IMG/VR virus record: IMGVR_UViG_3300005288_000016
Span: 40,253-60,495 of that record
From: a virus
Direction: 5' to 3' (one strand)
Length of the DNA stretch: 20,243 bases
Below the pieces are notes generated by a model, which worked only from the letters and a program-made list of their open reading frames with translations, had not been told where the DNA came from and did no database searches. Position 1 is the first letter of the stretch, and every line of letters begins with the position of its first letter. Positions 1 to 8,180 of this stretch are shown one piece after another. Both the position numbers and the translations under genes were made by a program.

Positions 1-1832
1 TGTTGCAACGCGCAGCCACGACGCCGGACAGGCTGACCAAGGGGCAACAAGCGCGGCTGCCCGCCGCGTACGGTCGACTCACGACCGCGCAGGAACAGTT
101 CAACAAGCTGACCACCACCCTGAAAAACGCCGGCACTGCCGAGAAGCTACCTGTTTTCAATAACCTGACTCAGGTGAAAACAGTCCTGAATGAAATGGGT
201 GCGATCGCCAGTAAAATCTCGCCCCTGATCGACAACGTCACGCAGAGTTTCAAGGCCAACGCCGCCGCCGTGCGCAAGGCGCAGACTGATACGGTGCGCG
301 ATCAGCGCCTGCGGGAAAGTCAGGCGCGCACCGCTGAAACCCTAGAGCGCTCTCGTCGCACGCGGGCGATCCAGTCGCCGGAAGGGCGCAAGGCGTTCCT
401 TACCGCAGCCCGTGGTAACACCGGCGCAATTGAAACTGCCGCCAGCGCCAAGCAAGGCCGCGCCTTCGCCGCTTCGGCGCTGGCCGCCACAGAGCGGGCG
501 GTGCAACTGGAGCGCTCCCGCCCGGTGCAGGACCCCCGCGCCGTCGAGCGCGCCGAGCGCAAGCTGGCCCTGTCGGCACAGGCGTTTAGCGGCCTCGACA
601 CCCGCGCTCGGCAGCTGACCTCGATCGAGGCGCTGCGCAATAAGCAGACCAAGCTGGACCGGGACAGCAAGATCGAGGGCTTGAAGGAACCTGTCGGCAA
701 GAAGGTGGCCTACTCGGCGCTGCGGGGCGACCTGACGGCGATCACCACCTCGGCCGAGGCGAGCAAGGGTGCGTCCTTTGCCCTCAAGGAACTGAACGCC
801 CGCAAGCAGATCCACGCCCTGACCGAACAGGTCTTTGGCGAAGAATCCAAAGAAGCGCAGCGCACCGGCCGCCAGCTGGGGGCACTGTCACAGGCTTACG
901 CCGGGTTGACCAAGCGGGTCACTGACCTGTCCGAAGTCGAGAAGCTTCGCAAGGTCAACAACCGCAAAGCCGATCAGCTGGCCCTGAAAGAAGCCGAGGT
1001 GGCGCAGACCCGTGCCACCCGTGGCCGCCTGCTGCGCCCGGGGCGAACCGCGCTGGAACAGGCCGGCGGCATCGGTGCCGGAGTCGGCGGGTTTGGCGAT
1101 GTCGCGGCGGCGAAGAAAGCCGAAGCCTTCGTCAGGGGCGAACTGGGCGACCTGATCAAGTTGCAGAATGCCTATGCGCGCACCTTCGGCGTCACCAGCA
1201 CCCAGGCAAAATTGGCGGCGGTCGAGGTCGAGCGCTATGGCGAGTTCCTGCGCAAACTGGAAACACGTATCCAGTCGCTGGGGGCCACAGCCGACACGCA
1301 GAAACAAATCGACAAGCACGCGGAAGCGGTGCGCACCTCGGAAGAACGCCGCCGCAGCCACGCGCTCACGCTGGCCAACGGCAAGCAGCTGCTGGACGAA
1401 GCCAAGGGGGATTTCACCGGCTACACAGACCGGCGGGCCCTCGCCCGAGCCAAGAACTTTGCCAACGCTGAGTTGACCCAGCTGCGGAAGCAGCAGGAAT
1501 CGGCAGCGCGCACCATCGGGGTAAGCAGCAGCGAGTACATCACGGCGCGCAAGGAAGGCGACGAATTCGCCAAGACCATCGCCCTGATCGACCAGCGCCT
1601 CGACCATTTGGCGACCACTATTCGCAGCATGCCGAAGCTGAGCACCTTCGACAGCGCGAACAAGCAGGCCCAAGGCAAGCGGATCTACGAAGCGGCCCGG
1701 CAAAACCCCAACGGGCTGGCCGAACTGGAACCGGAACAGGCCAAACTGGCCCCGGGATTACGTGCGGACGCGGCGCAACGAACAGGCGACCTTCGGCAAG
1801 GGGCTGTCCAAACAAGGGGCCAGCAAAACTGA
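1..1832 (+). CDS. Tail tape measure protein, N-terminal segment (5' truncated, frame-interrupted)
   Basis: This frame is open from the left edge, so the true start lies outside the window; the TTG at 3 is not a convincing start. The product is rich in Ala, Arg, Gln, Glu and Lys, highly helical, and made of degenerate repeats of about 100 to 115 residues, each opening with a Gly-Arg/Lys-Lys/Arg/Thr-like motif. Long helical repeats suit a tape measure protein, which sets tail length and is threaded inside the tail tube. The frame runs into a stop at 1830-1832, but coding character moves to the next frame between about 1746 and 1762, inside the fifth repeat. I therefore read it as the first part of one gene continuing at 1762 and 5120. 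A separate helical tail protein overlapping the tape measure gene is possible but less likely, because the repeat pattern crosses the frame change. Confidence 0.7.
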   Translation, partial: LQRAATTPDRLTKGQQARLPAAYGRLTTAQEQFNKLTTTLKNAGTAEKLPVFNNLTQVKTVLNEMGAIASKISPLIDNVTQSFKANAAAVRKAQTDTVRDQRLRESQARTAETLERSRRTRAIQSPEGRKAFLTAARGNTGAIETAASAKQGRAFAASALAATERAVQLERSRPVQDPRAVERAERKLALSAQAFSGLDTRARQLTSIEALRNKQTKLDRDSKIEGLKEPVGKKVAYSALRGDLTAITTSAEASKGASFALKELNARKQIHALTEQVFGEESKEAQRTGRQLGALSQAYAGLTKRVTDLSEVEKLRKVNNRKADQLALKEAEVAQTRATRGRLLRPGRTALEQAGGIGAGVGGFGDVAAAKKAEAFVRGELGDLIKLQNAYARTFGVTSTQAKLAAVEVERYGEFLRKLETRIQSLGATADTQKQIDKHAEAVRTSEERRRSHALTLANGKQLLDEAKGDFTGYTDRRALARAKNFANAELTQLRKQQESAARTIGVSSSEYITARKEGDEFAKTIALIDQRLDHLATTIRSMPKLSTFDSANKQAQGKRIYEAARQNPNGLAELEPEQAKLAPGLRADAAQRTGDLRQGAVQTRGQQN

Positions 1833-1905
1833 GATTGAAGCGGCGGCGGCGGCGACCCGCAGCTTGTCCGATGAACTGGCGATTCTGTCCAAGGCCGCCA
1901 CCCCT
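384..1905 (+). repeat. Five degenerate protein repeats in the tape measure N-terminal region
   Basis: Repeat units begin near 384, 696, 1041, 1380 and 1674 (spacing about 104, 115, 113 and 98 codons). Each opens with G-[RK]-x, often followed by an Ala-rich turn such as 'AARG', 'ALRGD', 'EAKGD' or 'EAARQ'. A helix with 'A..A..FA...L' follows, then a Val/Gly-Ser hinge ('FGVTSTQ', 'IGVSSSE', 'QGASKTE') and a helix ending in 'L..R...L'. The DNA itself is not repetitive. Unit five spans the frame change at about 1750: it matches unit four only if one reads frame 3 before it and frame 1 after it. Confidence 0.6.
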
Positions 1906-4900
1906 GCCAGCCAAGGCATGGGCATGTTGCAGGCGACCCTGCGCTCGTTCCTCAAGTACGCCGTAGGCTACTCGGCGCTCTACGGGCTGGCGGCGGCCGT
2001 CTCCGCGCTCGGCAAGTCGATGATCGACCTGCAGACCGAGCTGCTGGAGATTCAGGCGGTTACTGGCTCGACCGATGCGCAGATGGGCAAGCTGACCGAC
2101 ACCATCACGCAGGTGGCGCGGACCAGTAAGTTCTCCCTGCTGGATCTGACCAAGGCGACCAAGGTGCTGGCGCAGGCCGGTGTCTCGGTCGAGGAACTGA
2201 ACACCTCGCTGAAGGCCACCGCTGACTTTGCGGCGGCCACCGGGGCCAACCTTGAGGTGGCAGCGGATCTGCTGTCGACCACGCGCTCGGTGTTCAAGGA
2301 ACTGTCAGACGACACGATCAGCAACCAGCTGGCCAAGGCGATCAACGTCTCCAAACTGACCGCTGAGGATCTGAAAACGATCCTGTCCCTCGGCGCGCAG
2401 ACCGCCAAGTCGTTTGGTCTGACCTCTGAGCAGTTCCTGGCCGCCGTGGCCACGTTGCGAAACGCAGGCTTGAAGCAATCCACTGCGGCCACTGGGTTGC
2501 GCCAAGGCATGCTGGAAATTTTCAGCCCGGACGCCAAGCTGATCAAAGCGCTGCAAGCCCGCTACCGCGACCTCGGTGAGGAAATGGGCGCCGAAGCGGT
2601 GCGCGCTCGCTTCTTCGCGTTCAGCCGAGGCCGCTCGCCACTGATCGCAGCCCTGACTGAACTGAAACGCTTGGGCTTCAACGATGAAGGTGCGATGGAC
2701 CTCTCGCGGGCCTTCGACATCCGCTCGACGAACGCCATTAAGGCGATGATTTCGAACCTGGAAGAACTGGCCGCCAACGAAGGCAAGATCACCTTCGGCC
2801 GCGCTGCGGCAGCGGGGGCCGCGACCACCATTGAAGGGTTGAGCGCCAGCTACACCCGCCTCATTTCGACCATCACCAGCTTCACCTACAACCGTAGCGA
2901 AGGCGTGCTGGGCTTCCTGAGCAACACAATTCAGAGCCTCGACAGGGCGATCCAGAAGCTGGATGAATGGGACCTCAAGCGCCGCTCGATGGGCGAGTCT
3001 TCGCTGTCGGGCCCCAATAGCCTCTTTGGTTCGTGGGACTCGGTGATTAACCCGTATGCCGTGCCCCGCAACTACATCAAACAAAAAATCGGCAGCATGT
3101 TCCCCAGCGAGCCCAGCCCTGCAGAAGCGGTGGACCAGGCCAGCTCCAGTGCCCAAACCTTGGCCGACCGCCGGGCGAAATTCGATGAATTCGAAAACTC
3201 GGCCCGCGCTGCCGACATTCGCCTGGCCAAACTCGGCGAGACCGTGGGCACCGCAGGCGACAGCCTGGTCAAGATCGAGCGGGTATCCGACGACCTTAAC
3301 CTGACCATCGCCCGGGTGTTCGGCCCGGGGCTGGAGGATCAGCGCGAGCAACTGGTGAAGCTGGCGCAGAGTTACAGCAACCTGACCAAAAGCGAGCGCG
3401 ATGTACGCATCAAGGAACTGATCGATAAGTTCCCGCAGCTTAAACAGATCGACCCCGTCCAGCTGGATCGCAGCCTAGCGTCCATCGCCGGCATGGGTAC
3501 GGCGGTGAACGGCTACCTGAAAGGTCAGGCCGATAGCCTGTCGGACGGCCTCGCGAAAAGCCACGAAGTCCTGGACAAGCTGCAGGGGAAAAAGGCCACC
3601 TCCGTTGCCGAGATTGAGGCGGTGGCCACCGAAGAAGTGGCCCGCCGTTACCCCGAACTGCTGGAAATCATGCGCGGCGACAGCAAGCTTGCCGCTGGCC
3701 AGCAGATCACCATTATGCAAATGGCCTCGCAGGCGTGGTCGGACCTGGTGCGCAACAAAGGCGGTGAGGGCTTCCTGCAGGAAGAAGCCAAGATGCAGGC
3801 CCAGGCCCTGCTGCTGAAAATCAAGGCGCTCTCGCTGACCCGCAACAAGGGCACCGCCGAGGTCGACATCCGGCTGGCCATCCAGTCGCTGGAGACCGAA
3901 AACAAAAGGCTCGGCAAGTCTGCCGTCGACCGCATGCAGCAGATCAAGGAAGCCCTGATTGCTGCTGCCGACAAGCTGGACCCGGGGGCGAACAAGACCC
4001 TGCTGGAAGCCGGCGTCAAGGAAATCACCAAGGGGCAGGAAATCACCGGCGCCAAGTCGGTGGCCGAAATTGACGCCCGGGTCGCGGTCAACAACGAACT
4101 GTTTGAGAAGGTTCGCACCAACCCGGATTTCCGCACAAACCTGGAGCAGATGCCGGACACCACGGTGGGCCGGGAGGCGGCGCTGTCCTACACGGCGCCG
4201 GGCAGCCAAGGCATCCCGATGGAGGATGTGCTGAACGGCACACAGGCCTACAAGGATTTCCTGGCGCTGGCCAAGACGTTTAACGACACCTACCTGAAAC
4301 AGATCGAAACCCGTAAAGCCTATGCGAAGGAACTGAAAAAGGGTCAGGAGCTGGGCGATGCCGTGGAGAAGCACACCACGGAGTACAACGATTTCAGGGT
4401 CAACAAGCAGTTCCCTGAAGCTCGCGGTGCGCTGAACGCCAAGATCGACGCACAGATCGCGGTCGAGAAAGACAACCTCGCCGAGACGGAACGCCAGCGC
4501 GTGGCCAACCTGTCGAACTCCGATGTCGACAAAGACAAGACCATTCTCAAGAGCGAGCTGGACGCTAGGGCGAAGATCGCCAAGTTGGAGGTCGAGCGCG
4601 CCAAGGAATTGGAGCAGATCAACCGCGAAGAAGCCAAGGTCGAACTCGGTCGTGGCCAGCGGCAGAAGACTGGCGAGGCGACACGCCTGAAAGGCGTACT
4701 GGACAGCGCCACCAACCTGACGCCGAACGGGACGATTGACTCGACGATCGAGCAGTACGACAAGGTCAACGCCGAACGGCTGGCTCTGTTTGAGAAACAG
4801 CTGGAGCAGCAAGGGAAGTTGACCGAGCTGTCGGAAGCCGAGATTGAGGAAAAACGCAAGTCGCTGGCCCCCTACAAAGAGCAAGCGGCCTACCTGGAGC

Positions 4901-5175
4901 TGGTGTTCCGCCGCGAACGGCAGGTGCGGGACGACATCGACTCCCTGCTGGAACGCTCGCTTACCAGCGGCAGCTTGCTGAATGACGCACGGCTTGCAGA
5001 CAAGGGCCTGATCCCCGGCGACCGCACTCAGCGCCGCAATTACCTGACGGATCACCAGGGGTTGTTGCTCGATAAACGGGCCAACGCTGAGTACACCCTG
5101 AACCTCGCGCAAGAGAAAGTTGCCGACCTGGCGCCGAAGGCCAAAAGCGGACCCAGACAACAGGAACGTCGCTGA
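1762..5175 (+). CDS. Tail tape measure protein, central segment (TP901-type core)
   Basis: The open frame can start at GTG 1762, but no clear ribosome binding site precedes it and the coding signal continues from the upstream frame. A hydrophobic stretch at about 1951-2025 (LKYAVGYSALYGLAAAV) is followed by a region to about 2560 with the pattern of the TP901 phage tape measure core: repeated 'ARTSKFSLLDLTKATKVLAQAG', 'ADFAAATG' and 'AATGLRQGM'-like segments. The rest, about 3100-5170, is helical and coiled-coil-like with many charged residues. In the assembled tail this part would lie along the lumen of the tail tube. The frame ends at 5175, and coding sense passes to the third frame near the AAAA run at 5143-5146. 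With both interruptions removed, the protein exceeds 2100 residues within this window alone, implying a very long tail by the usual residue-to-length rule. Confidence 0.85.
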   Translation: MRTRRNEQATFGKGLSKQGASKTEIEAAAAATRSLSDELAILSKAATPASQGMGMLQATLRSFLKYAVGYSALYGLAAAVSALGKSMIDLQTELLEIQAVTGSTDAQMGKLTDTITQVARTSKFSLLDLTKATKVLAQAGVSVEELNTSLKATADFAAATGANLEVAADLLSTTRSVFKELSDDTISNQLAKAINVSKLTAEDLKTILSLGAQTAKSFGLTSEQFLAAVATLRNAGLKQSTAATGLRQGMLEIFSPDAKLIKALQARYRDLGEEMGAEAVRARFFAFSRGRSPLIAALTELKRLGFNDEGAMDLSRAFDIRSTNAIKAMISNLEELAANEGKITFGRAAAAGAATTIEGLSASYTRLISTITSFTYNRSEGVLGFLSNTIQSLDRAIQKLDEWDLKRRSMGESSLSGPNSLFGSWDSVINPYAVPRNYIKQKIGSMFPSEPSPAEAVDQASSSAQTLADRRAKFDEFENSARAADIRLAKLGETVGTAGDSLVKIERVSDDLNLTIARVFGPGLEDQREQLVKLAQSYSNLTKSERDVRIKELIDKFPQLKQIDPVQLDRSLASIAGMGTAVNGYLKGQADSLSDGLAKSHEVLDKLQGKKATSVAEIEAVATEEVARRYPELLEIMRGDSKLAAGQQITIMQMASQAWSDLVRNKGGEGFLQEEAKMQAQALLLKIKALSLTRNKGTAEVDIRLAIQSLETENKRLGKSAVDRMQQIKEALIAAADKLDPGANKTLLEAGVKEITKGQEITGAKSVAEIDARVAVNNELFEKVRTNPDFRTNLEQMPDTTVGREAALSYTAPGSQGIPMEDVLNGTQAYKDFLALAKTFNDTYLKQIETRKAYAKELKKGQELGDAVEKHTTEYNDFRVNKQFPEARGALNAKIDAQIAVEKDNLAETERQRVANLSNSDVDKDKTILKSELDARAKIAKLEVERAKELEQINREEAKVELGRGQRQKTGEATRLKGVLDSATNLTPNGTIDSTIEQYDKVNAERLALFEKQLEQQGKLTELSEAEIEEKRKSLAPYKEQAAYLELVFRRERQVRDDIDSLLERSLTSGSLLNDARLADKGLIPGDRTQRRNYLTDHQGLLLDKRANAEYTLNLAQEKVADLAPKAKSGPRQQERR

Positions 5176-6448
5176 GTCGCTGGCCAGAGCGCGGGCAGAA
5201 GTTCTCGACCTGCACCGGGTCATCGCCACCACCAACACCGAGATTGGGAACGTCGGTCTGGAGCTGGAGCGCGTCACCGGCACCTGGGAGTCGGGGTTCA
5301 AGCGTGCCTTCGACCCGAATGTCATCCAGCGCAGCCTGGAACAGTCGGAGTCGTCGTTTGAGCACTTCGGCGAAGTCCTCAATGACCATGTGGTCACCGC
5401 GATTGAAGGTATCGGCGATGCCTTTGCCGATGCCGTGGTGGACGGTAAAAGCCTCGGCAGCACACTGGACGATGTGTTCTCGCAGCTCACCAAAGAGAGC
5501 ATGCGCACGCTGATCAAGACGTTCAGCAACGAGACGATCGGCAGCCTCACCGGCACCCTGTTCGGCAGCAACAAGGGGCCGGGGCAACAGCAGCAGGGGG
5601 CGATCCCTGCGCTGCTCTCCCGCTTCGGCTGGGGCGGGTCGCCGAAGACAGGCGAAGCCACCAACACCACCTCGCAGGCGACCCAGCCGGGCAGCTTCAT
5701 GGACAGCGTGGTCGGCGTGCTGACCGGTGACACTGGCAATTCCGAGGCGGCGAAAGACGGCTGCTGCCTGCCGAAAGAAACCGAGGCGGCGATGAAGAAA
5801 GTCGCCTCCGGCCCCGGGCTGGACAAGTTGGTCGAAACCGAGGGCAAGGGCTTCTTCGAATCGCTGGGCGGGGGCTTCGTTGGCCTGCTGGACAAGGTCA
5901 CCAGCGGTTTCAGCCAGGTGTTCGGCAACATCGGCGGGCTGCTCGGGCTGGCCAGCTCCAGCGGCTCAGGGCAGGCCAGCGGCCTATTCAGCCTCGGCAC
6001 CATGGTGGCCGGTCTGTACGCTGGCGGCGCCGGCGCCGGTATCAGCTCGGTTCAAGCCTCGCACATGGCCACTGGCGGCATCATTCGCGGCCCTGGCTCA
6101 GGCACCTCTGACTCGATCCCCACCTACATCAGTGGCGCCGGTGGCCAAACTTCCCCGCTGTTCGTTTCCAACGGCGAAAGCATCCTGAACGCCAACGCCA
6201 CCGCTGCGCTGGGGTCCGACTTCATCCACGCGGTCAACAGCGGCCGGATGCTCAACACCCGTTCCAGCGCGGTGATGACCGATCAGGCTCACTTGTCCAG
6301 CTCGATGCCGGCGGCGCCTGTGTCCACCAACGGGCGCCCAGCCGGCGGCACGGAAAACTGGAACGTCCACGTCACCCCGGCGCAAATGCGTATGCGCATG
6401 GGTGACTGGCTGGATCAGCAGATCCTCAACGAGAGGGCCAAGCGATGA
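5120..6448 (+). CDS. Tail tape measure protein, C-terminal segment
   Basis: The nominal start is a weak TTG at 5120. Sense sequence begins at about 5144, where removing one base joins it to the preceding segment (...APKAKADPDNRNV...). It holds the family's C-terminal signature: a 'DAVVDGKSLGSTLDDVFSQL' segment followed by Gly-rich stretches with hydrophobic helices (about 5860-6060). Near the end (about 6061-6250) comes the pattern 'ATGGIIRGPGSGTSDSIP', then a Ser-Asn-Gly-Glu-Ser-Ile-Leu-Asn-Ala block and 'AVNSGRM', seen at the end of many tape measure proteins. Unusual is an adjacent Cys-Cys pair in 'KDGCCLPKE' (about 5755-5780). The stop at 6446-6448 overlaps the next ATG (ATGA), so translation is probably coupled. 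Very likely the end of one gene with the two preceding segments rather than an independent gene. Confidence 0.85.
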   Translation: MPTWRRRPKADPDNRNVAESLARARAEVLDLHRVIATTNTEIGNVGLELERVTGTWESGFKRAFDPNVIQRSLEQSESSFEHFGEVLNDHVVTAIEGIGDAFADAVVDGKSLGSTLDDVFSQLTKESMRTLIKTFSNETIGSLTGTLFGSNKGPGQQQQGAIPALLSRFGWGGSPKTGEATNTTSQATQPGSFMDSVVGVLTGDTGNSEAAKDGCCLPKETEAAMKKVASGPGLDKLVETEGKGFFESLGGGFVGLLDKVTSGFSQVFGNIGGLLGLASSSGSGQASGLFSLGTMVAGLYAGGAGAGISSVQASHMATGGIIRGPGSGTSDSIPTYISGAGGQTSPLFVSNGESILNANATAALGSDFIHAVNSGRMLNTRSSAVMTDQAHLSSSMPAAPVSTNGRPAGGTENWNVHVTPAQMRMRMGDWLDQQILNERAKR

Positions 6449-6666
6449 GCCTGCACGCCCTCACCGGCACCCTGGTGCGCACCGATGGCAGCTGCCTGAT
6501 CGTGTTCACTGGCCCGCCCTACCGGGCGATCCAGTGGACGCTGGCCGGCACCGGCACCCTGACCCTGATCAGCGAAGTCACCGACGCCCAAGGCGTTGCG
6601 CTGGCCCGCTACAACCCCGGCACGGCAGGCGACACCCCGACTGTCTCTGTGCATTACGTTCCGTGA
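6445..6666 (+). CDS. Single-domain bacterial Ig-like tail protein (73 aa)
   Basis: It starts at ATG 6445, overlapping the tape measure stop by four bases. The short protein is beta-rich and has the look of one bacterial Ig-like (invasin/Big-type) domain: an aromatic 'IQWTL' strand, Gly/Thr-rich strands, then 'TDAQGVALARYNPGTAGD' and a final 'TVSVHY' strand. The 'TDxxGxA...Y.P..AG' block is characteristic of such domains. They are common decorations on phage virions, where they are thought to give weak surface or carbohydrate contacts. Here the domain stands alone between the tape measure and tail-tip genes, so it may instead be a small tail-tip component. The domain call is from visible pattern only; the role is inferred from position. 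Confidence 0.7.
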   Translation: MSLHALTGTLVRTDGSCLIVFTGPPYRAIQWTLAGTGTLTLISEVTDAQGVALARYNPGTAGDTPTVSVHYVP

Positions 6667-6673
6667 GGTGGGT

Positions 6674-7216
6674 ATGGCCCTACTGACTGCAACGACCAAC
6701 TTCACCATCCTCGACGCCAGCCCGGTGGTCGAGAGCATCGTCCTGTCGGTGGTGGCCGCCGCCGCGCCCGGCACCGGCAAGGGCCGGATGATCCACCCGA
6801 CGCTGGGCGCGCTGGACTACACGCTGGCCCCGCACGAATGGACCAACATGGCCGAGGACGCGATCATCGCGCCGATCTGGACCTCGCAGATGACCCTGTC
6901 GTCGGCGTCCAACACCCTGTGGCCGGGCAGCCTGCGCGACGTGGCACCAGAGGAACGCTGGATTCCTAGCGCCGGCCTGTCGATGCCGCTCGACATGCTC
7001 AAGGCGTTGATCGCCTTCTGGATGAACCCGCCCGATCCGGCGGTGGGGTACATCGAATGGCACCCCTCCTACGTCACCAGCCTGAAGTTCAGCGTGATCA
7101 TCGTCGGCATCGAGGTCGGCGGTGCGCCCATGACCATGTCCCCACAATCGGTCGGCACCGACCTGGTTGAGTTCCCGGTGACAGTCAAGCTGCGCATCGT
7201 CGGCAGGGTGGCCTGA
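6674..7216 (+). CDS. Tail protein of unknown function (180 aa)
   Basis: I choose ATG 6674 because a GAGG-type ribosome binding site lies at 6665-6668, over the stop of the previous gene. The frame is open further upstream but that part is the shadow of the previous gene. The product begins MALLTATTNFTILDASPVVE and has alternating strands, several Trp residues and a Pro-rich segment (about residues 115-130). It ends in two clear beta-strands ('FPVTVKLRIVGRVA'). I do not recognise a family. Its place straight after the tape measure and the Ig-like gene, ahead of the hub-like gene, is where distal-tail or tail-tip structural proteins normally lie, so a structural role is likely by context. It could be a distal-tail-type protein, but I see no decisive motif. 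Confidence 0.7.
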   Translation: MALLTATTNFTILDASPVVESIVLSVVAAAAPGTGKGRMIHPTLGALDYTLAPHEWTNMAEDAIIAPIWTSQMTLSSASNTLWPGSLRDVAPEERWIPSAGLSMPLDMLKALIAFWMNPPDPAVGYIEWHPSYVTSLKFSVIIVGIEVGGAPMTMSPQSVGTDLVEFPVTVKLRIVGRVA

Positions 7217-7217
7217 A

Positions 7218-8180
7218 ATGGCCCTGCGCCTGCTGGCCGGGCCGTTCCCGATGAAGGACATCGACGGCAACTATGCGCGCTGCTTTCAAAAGCCGATGTG
7301 GTTTGATTCGCTCATGGCGTTGGCGGCCGTGACCATTATCAGGAAGCCTACCGGCGACAGCATGCAGAGCGGCACGTTGATTCAGGTCGATGGCTTTACC
7401 GGGGTGCGCAACCCCTCGTTGTCGGCCTATGACATTTACTACCACGACACGCAGAACACCGGGATCGCCAGAGTCGCGGCCGGCATGACCTACTCGCTGG
7501 TGCGTTCGGTGCATCCGGTGACCCTGTACCCCGAAGGGGCCGAGATTGCCGACTCCGTGCCCTTGTCCAGCAACGGTGCCTACTTCCTCGCGGAGCGCGT
7601 GCTGTTCTCAAATTTGCGCAGCCGCCTGCACAGCGAGACCGGTTCCGGCGCCATCGAAGCCACCCTGCCGACCATGAACACCGGGGGCATCGGCTACAGC
7701 TACAGCCCCGGCCCGGGGGCCGGCACCGTGTTCGTCTCGGCGATGGATTCGGCCGTGCTGTACGACCACGTCAACCGGGAAATCATTGGCTGGCAGCGCA
7801 AGTTCGGCTTCAACGCCGCCTCCCCTCCGACCTACTCCCCTGCGCTCGGGGTCTGGTTCGTGCTGCGGCAGGAAGTCAGCCCCGAGGTGCATCACACCAT
7901 CAGCATCTACGCCGATGAGCCGGTGCCCACGACCCTGTCCGCGCCCACGGCGCTCGGCACCGTGGGCCAAGGCAGCTCGGTCGAGTACCGCACCCGCCTG
8001 CTCGGTGCCGGCGGCGAGCCGTGTGCCGGCGTGCTGGTGGACTGGTCCAGCACCACGCCGGGTGTGGTGCAGATCGCGCAGTCGACCACCGACGTGGACG
8101 GTTACGCCCGCACGCGGGTGACCCTGCCGATCGGCAGCACCGGCCTTCACTTCAACCTCACCGCAGGGGTGCTGCTCTGA
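7218..8180 (+). CDS. Tail-tip structural protein with C-terminal Ig-like domain (320 aa)
   Basis: ATG 7218 follows the previous stop by one base. The first ~235 residues are beta-rich and contain propeller-blade-like pieces ('GTVFVSAMDSAVLYDHVN', 'EIIGWQRKFGF', 'YSPALGVWFVL'). Residues about 240-320 form a probable bacterial Ig-like domain: 'GVLVDWSSTTPG' followed by 'STTDVDGYARTRVTLP', ending in a Gly-Leu-His-Phe strand. That layout parallels the small Ig-like protein at 6445. The stop TGA overlaps the next ATG by one base (TGATG), so it is coupled to the following gene, which has a similar propeller-like middle. A virion tail-tip role is inferred from context; no enzymatic motif is seen. 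Confidence 0.72.
   Translation: MALRLLAGPFPMKDIDGNYARCFQKPMWFDSLMALAAVTIIRKPTGDSMQSGTLIQVDGFTGVRNPSLSAYDIYYHDTQNTGIARVAAGMTYSLVRSVHPVTLYPEGAEIADSVPLSSNGAYFLAERVLFSNLRSRLHSETGSGAIEATLPTMNTGGIGYSYSPGPGAGTVFVSAMDSAVLYDHVNREIIGWQRKFGFNAASPPTYSPALGVWFVLRQEVSPEVHHTISIYADEPVPTTLSAPTALGTVGQGSSVEYRTRLLGAGGEPCAGVLVDWSSTTPGVVQIAQSTTDVDGYARTRVTLPIGSTGLHFNLTAGVLL

Noticed and set aside
1746-5158. Programmed +1 ribosomal frameshifting at both tape measure junctions
   Set aside because: No in-frame stop or rare codon sits at the switch points and no stimulatory structure is evident; two events would be needed in one gene. Error or mutation is simpler, although not proven.
3475-6003. Very long minus-strand open frame (842 codons) antisense to the tape measure gene
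   Set aside because: Low-complexity Leu/Ser/Pro/Gly composition typical of the mirror of GC-rich coding sequence, no known motif, and the plus strand has clear tape measure signatures across it.
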